NCBI RefSeq assembly: GCF_964340395.1 | Contig: NC_135552.1 | Coordinates: 18,123,181 to 18,187,180, forward strand | Reading direction: 5' to 3' | Length of the DNA stretch: 64,000 nt | Source: Glandiceps talaboti | Lineage: Eukaryota > Hemichordata > Enteropneusta > Spengelidae | Shown: positions 21,346-38,100 of the stretch, piece by piece | Layout of the letters: each line of letters starts with the position of its first letter | Numbering within the stretch: position 1 is the first letter of the stretch | Notes under the pieces: model-generated | The model's input: the letters and a program-made list of their open reading frames with translations, nothing else | What the model was told of the DNA's origin: nothing | Databases searched by the model: none | Position numbers and translations under genes: made by a program

Positions 21346-21842
21346 ATCCATTACACACTCGCTGCTCCCTGTGCATCACACCCCTAATCTTATAATTACC
21401 AGGGCAATAAGTTACCATCACAAATGCTTTATCTCTTATCTTTTTGGAGATTATCACTCCAAACAAACATTCAACCATGTGCAAACTAGTATAAAATCAA
21501 TCGGTCAATCAAATAATCAATCGATCAATAGATCGATCTATCAATAAATTAATTAATTACACTCTCTCTGCTCCCTGTGGCTGATGGGGCACCTGTGACG
21601 CCAGACGTACGGACAGTATTACATAATCACTATGTACATAATTACAAGCTTTAGAAACATACTAACGACTGTACCGTGTGAGAAGTAGAACGGTGGACAA
21701 TTGAACTATACAGAAGTCAACTATCATTACGTGTAAAATACAAAGTCATGCATGATTTGCATTTCTGGCTATTTTAAAAGTACCGCTACTTTACTCTGCA
21801 CCACATACTCATTGGAGTCTTCGTAGACAATCGGAGTCCGCG

Positions 21843-26843
<5,001 letters not shown>

Positions 26844-27406
26844 AGGCCGTATACAAACATATAGGCCTATATACCAAAAGGCCAGTGAACACTACATGTC
26901 ACCACAGAATATATAGGGTATATATTTACATATGAATTTGAACCTTTATTAAAGAATATGCAATTTTTTGTCAATATGTAATATGATACAATGATATAAG
27001 TTTGAAATACTGACATGGAACTAAATAAAATGTTATCTGTATGAATGACATGCTGGTTTGAAAAAAATCAATACAAATCTGTTTACTTGTAATCGAAGGC
27101 CGAATCAAGACTCTATGACTTTGTATATATAGTGAAGTACGTCAACAGTTATCATATGGAGGGTCCTCACAAGAAGGTTTTATTTAAATATATTGCATCA
27201 TTATTGAAATTATTAATATACAAGGTGCTGTACTGCGCTGGTGATGAGTAGTTTATACTTAAATTTATGAGACCACACTGAAAAAGATTGAACTGATGGA
27301 AGATTACTATTGAATTCGAAATAAAGGCTACGTTGATTCAGAGTAGATTTGTGACTATGATTGATATGTGTCGTGTTTTTTTTTTTATGGTTATAAGTAG
27401 ACCTTG

Positions 27407-27720
<314 letters not shown>

Positions 27721-27902
27721 TGAGTGTGAGTGTATAAGTGTGTCTGTTTGCGCTTTATATTAATAACATGATGCTTCAAGGTGAAAAGTACAATCATTTG
27801 CAATTCAGCAAATTTGCATTCATTGCTATCAGTTCCAGTTCGCATGCAAAATTGCAAAGTTTTCTTTGATTAATTTAACATATGGATAGGCTTAGCAAAA
27901 CC

Positions 27903-28018
27903 TAGCCTGGGATCCATGTTGATTGAGATGTTACATTTTGCTTTCCAATCACTTTCCATTCAATTTTTGAGATTGGAAAGCAAAATTTAAAATCCCAATC
28001 CGTATGGATTCCAGGCTA
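27903..28018. mobile_element. Fold-back / MITE-like element, 116 bp
   Basis: Begins TAGCCTGGGATCCATG and ends with the near-complement ATGGATTCCAGGCTA. A second pair inside (TTTTGCTTTCCAATC and GATTGGAAAGCAAAA) makes most of the element a hairpin. No coding capacity; target duplication not evident. Confidence 0.75.
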
Positions 28019-28445
28019 AATAAAACAAGAAATTAATCCCTGTCTAAAAATTCATGTGGACCAAAAAACCTTCTAGAAAATTCTAAAAGGGTTATTATAT
28101 CATGCATATTTCAAAAGTCGTCCCTGAATAAGTCACAGTCACGTCCATCTACACATAGATACACATGGGGTGGGGGTGGGGGTGGATAGAGGGACACTGT
28201 ATATTAAAACTTTACTAGGCAATGAAAGAAAGTATAGAGGGGTCAATCAATGTATTGAAGAATTTGGAATTTCGTTCTTTCTGTCTATTTGGGTTATATT
28301 TTGTGATATGAGAATAAATAAAGAGAGGCCGAAATTTCGGTCTTTTAAAACATTTCAACCAGTCGGACAAATGCTAACACGTACGTATCATTGATGATTG
28401 AAAATCGTGCCCACTTCCCTATTCTTACCCACAATTCCCGTTTCA

Positions 28446-28456
28446 AAGATGGCGGC
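28446..28456 (+). promoter_or_regulatory. YY1-type AAGATGGCGGC element in MINDY4 promoter
   Basis: AAGATGGCGGC in a locally GC-rich patch 115 bp before the MINDY4 start codon. In animals this motif is common just downstream of start sites in TATA-less housekeeping promoters, where it binds YY1. No TATA box is evident. Confidence 0.6.
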
Positions 28457-28570
28457 GCGCATATTTTTATCCTGCGTTTGTTGATATGACAGTGGTCTAT
28501 ATGAACATTGAAGGAAACCTCACATTTGGAAAGCCTTTGACGTAAAACAAGAACCTTGAAAGCTTTGAAG

Positions 28571-31500
28571 ATGGAGTCGGCGCATGTTGAGAGTTTAACA
28601 GCGTCTCTTGTTCGTGAATTCTTAGCTCGAAAGGTAACGTAACTAAGACGCGTCGCGTCGTGTCGTCAACCGCCAACGTTGAGTGTTGTCATTGTCGTGT
28701 CATTATCAATGTCAGTGCACCCATAGCCCCTACACTATGGTACAACACGTCTTTCAGTCGGCACATGCCACTTGTAATGCCACCGAGTCTTAAGAGGGTA
28801 TAGTTGGCACCTTCGTTGTGTGGAAACAGAAGCCATGATAAGGCTGATAATCCACACGCGTTTTTGAATCGATAATTAAAATATATTTCAGAATGAAAAA
28901 AGTAATGATCGATTGATATTATTACAATTTTCATTACTTGTGTGGAAACGTCAAATATGTGTGTTTTAAGGCATGGTCGCTCATAGGTGAAAGTTAAAGG
29001 AAAAATACTAAGGTCCATCTCGTCATAACTAGTCCATAGTCCAATGAGATAGCAATGGTAATGTTTACTGTACATGTGTTTTACTGCGAAACACACCGTT
29101 GATGGATATACACACAGTACAATGCACAGGTGTCTGTTCTTTGGTACAAACTACATGTTACAACAAGAACCTGAACTCAAATCTGATCTCAGTTTACATA
29201 ACTTACTATACATATGCATTTTTCCAGCTCTACTGATCACAGGTCGGTTCGTCAGTGACAAGCCAGTGTTGGCATAGCCTAGAGGCTATCTGTGGCTTCA
29301 AATCTCAAGATCTTTCTTCAAGTTCAAGAGATCCAAAGCCACAGATAGCCTCGAGACTTGTGTTAGCAATGATACAATAGATCAATCAACCCTCAAAATC
29401 ATATAGAACCCCCCCCCCCCCAAAAAAAAAAAAAAAAAAAAAGAAAAAGAAAAAAAGAAAAGAAAAAAAAAAGGTATCACCAACTTCAACTTCCACGGTT
29501 GGTCATTTCATGGATGTAGTATTAGAAGATCTCCCCTAATACATCCGTGGTGATACATCCGTGGTGGACCCCATACCAATGAATGCGTATGAAAACAATC
29601 TAGATTACCATCATGATTTGTATGTACTCTTAGAGAAATGACGACCAATACATATACATAGCGAGGGAGAATGAGATATATATAATCTTAAGTTCGTGAA
29701 ATAAAATTGTGATTCTAGAACTGAAGTATAAAAGTAATGTTATTTCTCTGGTAGGGTTTCAAGAACTGAAAAGTGAACTTACAGGTGATGTTATTTTTCT
29801 GACAGGGTTTTAAGAACACACTGGAGACAATGGATTCAGAATTTCCGCGCACCAAGGACAGTATAAGTAACAGAGTACAACTAGCTAAGGAACTGAGTAT
29901 TGAAAAACTACTGAAAAGAAATAAAGTAAGTTGCATCATGGTATATCCCATCTGTAGTATATACATGTTGTATTGCCCTATCAAACACTCTCATAATCTT
30001 ACAAACCAGGGAGGCTGATTAGGGCTGAACAAGATGATTAATACCACACAAACCAAGTTGAATATGTAGGTGGAATAAAAATATTTGTTTTATACCGAGT
30101 TGTTCTATGTCAAGACAACTCTCACCTACATCATTGCAACATTTTTACTCAAAATGTTCCAAATTGAAATTATATTTCCTGATTTTCCAAACATTATGCT
30201 TGAGGAGGTATAATTAGATTATTCCCAAATTATTTTTCCTCATTAAGCTGTAAAACATTTCTCGTCGAGAGACTCATAGTGACAAGGCCCCTTAGGTCCC
30301 TTGTATTTTCCTCGACAGAACAAAACAAAAAAATATTGTGGAATAATGTCAGTGTTTTTGCTAAGGTTTGAGAACCCCGGTAACAGAAAGGGGGAAAGAG
30401 GTAAAACTGGTAGTGCTTCCCATGCAATGTATCATAGTTTAGGTGGGGAACCCCGGTAAAATGATGTGGGAACCCCGGTAGATTTTACCTACTTACCGCC
30501 CTTAAATAAAACACTGTAATGTCTAAGTGTTTTACAGCCTTCGTTTATTGCCTTCCTACTTTCTGCAATTTCTTCGTTTTCTACAAACTACTGTTTGTGT
30601 ACTTTTATAAACAAAGCAAAAAATATTGTATGTTACTGTCAAATCATTTCCATAATTATTACAAAGGAATGTGAAAGTGTGAAATATATAAAGTTTTCAC
30701 AAGACACATGTAATAATAGCTATTTGCTGATTTTCAGTTTTAATTTCAAGCATGTGTTGTCAGATCATTGGGAGACTTTAAAAGCCAGAGGAGCACTGCT
30801 GTGTTGACTATGTATTACACCATTCGATCACTTATATATATATGTGGTTTGCCCTCTGAGCCAATTTGATGAACCAATGATGGGACAATAATTTTTGTTA
30901 ACCTCCAAAATGTAGTGTTCCCCTATTTCGTACTGTCTTGTGACGTGCATGGAAGCCTACTTTTTAAGACACACTGCATATATGTATGTATTATAAGTTT
31001 CATGTTGGTAACATTTGTAATTTGTAGGAACAGGAAATTCCATACAGAACTATGCTGGAGGTCATTGTGAAATTCTTACTAGATAAACTAGCTAGTAAGA
31101 ATACCAGTCCTACTGACAGTTCATCTACAAAGGAACGACCATCTACCAGTAAAGGAAGTAGAACTGGGAAGCCTAGCAAGACAGGAACATGGGATTTAGA
31201 GGGTGATATGGAAGTACTTGGTGAGTAGATATGGGATTTAGAGGGTGATATGGAAGTACTTGGTGAGTAGATATGGGATTTAGAGGGTGATATGGAAGTA
31301 CTTGGTGAGTAGATATGGGATTTAGAGGGTGATATGGAAGTACTTGGTGAGTAGATATGGGATTTAGAGGGTGATATGGAAGTCCTTGGTTAGGAGATAT
31401 GGGATTTAGAGGTGATATGGAAGTACTTGGTGAGTAGATATGGGATTTAGAGGATGATATGGAAGTACTTGGTGAGTAGATATGGGATTTAGATGGTGAT

Positions 31501-34298
31501 ATGGAAGTAATTTGGTAGTAGATATGGGATTTAGAGGGTGATATGGAAGTACTTGGTGAGTAGATATGGGATTTAGAGGGTGATATGGAAGTACTTGGTG
31601 AGTAGATATGGGATTTAGAGGATGATATGGAAGTACTTGGTGAGTAGGTATGGGATTTAGAGGGTGATATGGAAGTACTTGGTGAGTAGATATGGGATTT
31701 AGAGGGTGATATGGAAGTACTTGGTGAGTAGATATGGGATTTAGAGGGTGATATGGAAGTCCTTGGTTAGGAGATATGGGATTTAGAGGTGATATGGAAG
31801 TACTTGGTGAGTAGATATGGGATTTAGAGGATGATATGGAAGTACTTGGTGAGTAGATATGGGATTTAGATGGTGATATGGAAGTAATTTGGTAGTAGAT
31901 ATGGGATTTAGAGGGTGATATGGAAGTACTTGGTGAGTAGATATGGGATTTAGAGGGTGATATGGAAGTACTTGGTGAGTAGATATGGGATTTAGAGGAT
32001 GATATGGAAGTACTTGGTGAGTAGGTATGGGATTTAGAGGATGATATGGAAGTACTTGGTTAGTAGATATGGGATTTAGAGGGTGATATGGAAATACTTG
32101 GTGAGTAGATATGGGATGTAGAGGGTGATATGGAAGTACTGGTTTAGTATATGTTGTAGTAGTACCATTAATATAAGATATTGGATCAACAAATCTGATT
32201 TAGAGGGTGAAATAGAAGTATTTGATAAGAAGTGATGGTATGAGATACAACAGTTGTTTGATAAACACATTTCTATTTACATTCCAGACCTTGGTGGACT
32301 ACCACAGTCTGATGTCAGCTTTCCACAGAGAACCACTACAATTAAAAAATCGTCCTCATCAAGGCCGGCAGCTAAATTCGAATCTGAACCAATACAGGAA
32401 AGAACAGACTATCACAAACCATCTATGTTGATAGAAGATGTAGACACAATTGTTGATGATAAACCAAAAGAAGACAAGTCACCCAGTAAAGTAACAAGAC
32501 CAGTATCTGCCATTAATAAACACAGAGGAATGTCTGGTCCTATACTTAGCAACCAAGATGTAAGTAGCTCCCTCCCCTGTACAACGCTTCTCTCCTCCTA
32601 ACTTCATCAATAAACATAGATGGATATCTAGTCCTATATATAGCAACCAAGATGTGATTTGTTATCACAATGCCCTACCTGCTACACCTCCCTCTCCCCC
32701 CTCTCTCCCTCCCTCCCCCATTCCCCAACCCCTTCCTATGAAGACTAGGGAAAGACATATTTATAGTACAGTCATAATAATAATAACATAACATAATTTT
32801 CACAGGCACTTGAGTGACCATGGCTTTGTATTACAAGATTTGTAATTCACACAACATTACCTCTTTCCGTGTGATCACTTTCAGGACCAAGGTCGTCGAA
32901 GAGGGAAAAAATCAAGCCCATTTACATCATCCGGTTACAGTTCAAACTTAGACTATTATCTGAAAAATGAGAACCCACTTGAAATGCCAAGTGATAAGAT
33001 TGAGATTGATGACAAGATAGAAAGCAGTGAGTTTGATAAAACGGTATCTAGTCAATCTATCAGGTCTGATAACAGTAAGGGCAATCTCAAGAATAAAGAC
33101 AATGTTATCACAAAAATACTTGATGATGAGAGGGATGGATCCAATATTTTGGAGAGAAAAACGAGTGAGGAGAAAATATCAAAGTAAGTAGATGTAATTG
33201 TTGATAAATTTCTGACTAAATGAATTGTACATCGCTTATATTCTACTGGTATGCTATTAATGGACACAGTGTATGTATTTATTATATATGTACCTGTGAT
33301 TACTTGCACCGGTGTTTACATATACTAGTGGTATTTGCACTGCAGAAACATTATTGCATGTCTGTATAACAGAAAAGTGAAAGTATGTTATCACACAGTA
33401 TTGTTTTTATGGAATTTTTCTCTTCCGGATAAATGTATGTGATGATAACAGAACCCCATTCCATGTGAGTACTAGTGTGGGTACTCACGGGTATTTGCAT
33501 TCATGCTTGCAGTGTTTTCTGCTGCGCTTTCACTTGCTATGCTTGTGAAAGTACTGCCGCAGAGAACACTGCAAACTCATGCAAATACCCCAAGTATGCC
33601 ACACTTTCACTCTCATGTCATGGGGTTGTGTCGTAGTATTGTAGCAGTACCATTTGACAAGTGCAGCGTTTCACTTTCCTTCCTCCAAAGTTTACTCTAT
33701 TCTAGTTTCATATACAAAGTCATTGATAATAATTGAATTAATTCCAGGAGGCCGAAATCAGGAGTACCAGCAAACAGCAAATCAGTGAAAAGTTATGGTG
33801 ATGTAGAATTTGGTGACATTGATGACGAGGAGACCAATTTAGGAGATTTACAACTAGGTCCCCTACCGAGAGCACAGCTTAAAAATATCATAGATGCTAA
33901 ACCTATCACTTTACAACAAGCCATGGTAAGAAGGTAGATTAAGTCATTACACTGGGAGTATGTGACATTGTGTGGTATCAGTCACTATGGTAGTGATACA
34001 TTATGCAAGACTTACAATTAACACTGGATTAGCAAAATCACTACCTGGAGGGGTTACTGGGACTACAGTGGGTGGATTCAACCCTACTCTCTCTATCTAT
34101 CTACCTATCTGCCTACCTGTCTGTCTATGTACCTACCTGCCTACCTACCTACCTACCTACCTGCGTACCTACCTGCCTGCCTTATGTAAAAAAAGAATAC
34201 TAATTTGAAATGTCAAGATTGTACTCATTGATAAAGACTGTTTTACTCATTACATTTGCACTCTTACCTACCTATCCATCTCTCTGTCACAGTCTGTC

Positions 34299-34345
<47 letters not shown>

Positions 34346-35054
34346 GCCTGCCTGCCTGCCTACCTACCTACCTACCTACCTACCTACCCATCCATCCGTC
34401 CATCCATCCATCCATCAATTAATTATCAATTAATTATTCTGTCCCTCTCTAAGTCTGTCCTTGTGTTGATTGTCTGAAGTCTGTCTATAGTCATCTCCTA
34501 TGAAAATCTGGTTACAATGAAACTTTGCCTAAATAGGATTTGAAAGAGGATAAACATACACATCAGCTGTAATTGCATACTCTTGTTTTATGACTGTACA
34601 TAATTACATGAACAAATGTCCAGAAAATTGTGTCTGTGATTAGGACTGTCATCAAAAACTTACTATGTTGCCATGGATACACCTATAAACCTATCAAAGT
34701 GTATGACAGTCATTCCTTTTAATTTTGACAGGAACTTAAAAACTTAGTTTTTGGATCACCGTCAGCTACCTTCAATAAAGAATGGAGAAAGCAAGGTTTT
34801 GGATTTTCTAACACAAAGAAACTTGAGTATGGAATTGTTCAACATAAAGTAAGTTAATAGTTCTTAAAATTCTGTATATTCTATGTTACTTTATTATGAT
34901 GATGTAACAAGACATAGTGACAGAATTCCTGCAGTGATGGAAAATTTATCACAATTACATAGGTTGAGTTACAAGCAAAGATATTTTATTCAGGAGGTCC
35001 AACATGATAAGCCATGATAGGGTGATGCCACATCTTAGGACTTTTTGCATGTGT

Positions 35055-35116
<62 letters not shown>

Positions 35117-38100
35117 AACACAAATTATGAAAACATCTAAATATTATGATTAACTATCCAAAATTGAACTTTGAATTTGGTAGAACATACTGATCCAATC
35201 AATATTGGACCAGCTTTTAAACAAACATGAGTCTGTATTGTTGTAAATTTCCTAAATATAATTTAATTTGTCAATCTTACAGGGTGGACCATGTGGTGTG
35301 CTAGCATCAGTTCAGGCGTGTATGTTACAACAATTACTATTCGGTGGTGACAAGGTTGCAACCATTGTTAGTTTAAATCCAACACGAGATGAGAGATCAC
35401 AAAGTCTAGCTGCAGGTATATCGGATATACTATGGAGAGCTGGTGAGAAAAAACAAGCCATTGTTACACTGTAAGTACACTTTTATTAACAGTTCTATGC
35501 ATGTGTACTATGACAGTTTTCACTGATATCATGAACACGTTTGAATGCAATGAAGTCTGATGGAGTTACAGAATGTACATCTCTTGTTCTTTAGAGGAAG
35601 TGAATGACAAAGTCAAAATCAATCATGAATGCACCTATGATAGTTATCTTCATTAAAAAAAACATACTTATCCAAACTTTTTGAAATCAAAGTCTTGTAA
35701 AAAGACTTCAGAAGTCCATGGAAGAATAGAGATGTTGAAAACTACATTTTCGATTGTAATCACAAAATAACGTATTGCTGTCTCTTGTTATGGAATTCAA
35801 AATTAAGCTATTTCCTAGAAAACTTGTAAATATTCTTGTAGATCAGACGGTTGAATTTTCCTTATTTATTTCAGGCCATCAGGAAGGTCCATATTTTCAG
35901 GTGGTGGGAGATACAAACCAGATCAACTCACTGAAACAGTAAGTTCATGATGCTGAATATATAGCAAACAAAAGTTAATCATGTATGTCCGTTGAGGGCG
36001 CTTGTCCGTATGGGCGCAACTCGTTAGATAAGAGGACTCAAAGATTGGTAGACAGGTGACTGAACAGTGGTACCAACAATGATTCTAGATATGAAATTGT
36101 ATTATGTGTGTGTTATCATCAGAAACAACACCTGAGGTACCTCTTCCTTAGTGCAGTAAGCAAATTGATGTGATAAATATAGTTTGTGAATCCAGAAGTC
36201 TGTTTTCTTCCATTACCAATACACATTTGATATTTACATTTTAAAATGAATTATTATGACATTAATGTAATCCAGAGTTTTCGTCTTTTTTTTCAGTTGG
36301 TCCTGAATACATTTACTAAATATGATGAACTAGTGGATTTTATCAGTGGAAATGTTGGAGTCTTTGAAAGTGATGACTGTGCTGGTGTTATACTACTTTT
36401 GTACTCAGCTTTATTATCTAGAACTATAGACAAGTAGGTACTCACTGTATATTTCTGTACGCAGATATTCTGTCAAGAACTATCAGCAAGTATTTATTCC
36501 AGTGTATACTTCTGTACTCAGATATACTATCCAGAGTCTATAGACAAATGGAGACACCTAAAGAATGTTTTTGTTTGGTTAATGTTATTGGTCAAGTAGA
36601 TAATTTCTGTGAAGTTATCTTTATTTAGTGATCTTTGTGATATCTCTTCCCAACGTGTTCAAATGTGTGTTGCGTTTTCAAATGTGTCATATCTGTTCCC
36701 AATGTTTTAACATTGTTGTTGTTTTTCAACTGTGTGGTATCAGTTCCTAACTTATTATAAAATGTTTGATTGTTGTTTTCAACAGTGTCATAGGAGACAT
36801 GGATGAACCAACTAATAAACTGATGGGTCAACATGGCTACTGTACACAGGTAGGCGATTTTTTTGTATGTAATATGCAAATGTAAACAATAGCCATGCCA
36901 GGCAGACTAACAAGAAAGCTAGGTTGGCTAATCAAGTGTTTAACTGCAGCTACAATAGCCATGTCAGACAGACTAACAAGAAAGCCTGGCTGGCTAATCA
37001 AGTGGTTAACTGCAGCTACAATAGCCATGTCAGACAGACTAACAAGAAAGCCTGGCTGGCTAATCAAGTGATTCACTACAGCTACAATACCCATTTCAAA
37101 CAGACTAACAAGAAAGCCTGGCTGGCTAATCTAGTGGATAACTGCAGCTACACTAGCCATGCCAGGCAGACTAACAAGAAAGCCTGGCTGGCTAATCAAG
37201 TGATTCACTGCAGCTAAGCAGAGAAATTAAAAACTGGGTACACAATCATATTCAAGCAAAATTCACTGGCAGCTTATGTAAATCCTTGTAATGCCAATTT
37301 TTTTTATGAGTTTATGTGAGGTGACTTTCCCCCTTCAATGTCTTTATCACATGTTATCATGCAGTGTTTAGTTCAAGTGGGTTTCAGGACATCTCACATT
37401 GAGACCATGCTGTAGTCATATTTTTCTTTGGTGCTGGATTTAGTTTAGCTGAATACACACAAATGCTTTTTATGTGCCAATAAGTTCCGCTATTAAATGT
37501 ACTCTACAAGTTGTCATATTTCTCTATTCAGTTGTTTTGAATGGTGTCAATAACAGTTGCAGTGAATGCTGCAAACTAACCAGATGAGATATTTACAAGT
37601 AGTGTCTACTTTCCTCTTGCACTGTCCGCCAAATTAAAATGTGCCTGTAAAATCTCTGCTGACTCCCATGAGGAATATGGCCTACAGCAAAGATCCCCAA
37701 ATGGGCAACAACTTCAATTTGATGTTTCTATGAAAATTAATGTAATGTAAGTGATGTAAAACCATGGCATGACTCTCCAGAACCCAAAGATAATGAAAAT
37801 GACTTCATTTCATGTAGTGGTGTTCCCAGTCCCCTTTAACTGGTATCAATTGTATCCAGTAAATGTTATAACTCTTGTCTCTGCATGATAATCTGTACAG
37901 GAAATGGTAAATTTATTGTTAACTGGTACAGCTGTGTCCAATGTCTTCAATGATGTTATACACCTTGATTCTGGTGGATCCGATGTACAAATACTAAAAG
38001 GAGTCAAGTCTAGAAGTGATCTAGGATTGTTATCTTTATTTGAACATTATGGATCTTGTGAGGTAAGTTTATATGGGGTGGGGGTGGGGACATTATGGAC

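Larger units (their letters stand above)
16553..21842. other. Large intergenic region between GSTO-2 and GSTO-3
   Basis: No coding exon recognised in 5.3 kb. Contents: the GSTO-2 poly(A) signal (16735-16740), a cluster of GTCATGTGAC-type E-boxes (18468-18775), other AATAAA hexamers near 18186 and 18935, a possible retroposon-like tail around 19440-19545 (GGGCGCTATAGAAAATAAA), and tetranucleotide repeats (21200-21340). The open frames here are short and unrelated to known proteins. Confidence 0.5.

Noticed and set aside
28689-29096. 135-codon minus-strand open frame in MINDY4 intron 1
   Set aside because: Composition is not protein-like, no family is recognised, and it overlaps the first intron of a well-supported gene.
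36924-37217. 97-codon open frame ([20 protein letters not shown] repeats)
   Set aside because: A 66-bp tandem repeat inside MINDY4 intron 11; the opposite strand is equally open.
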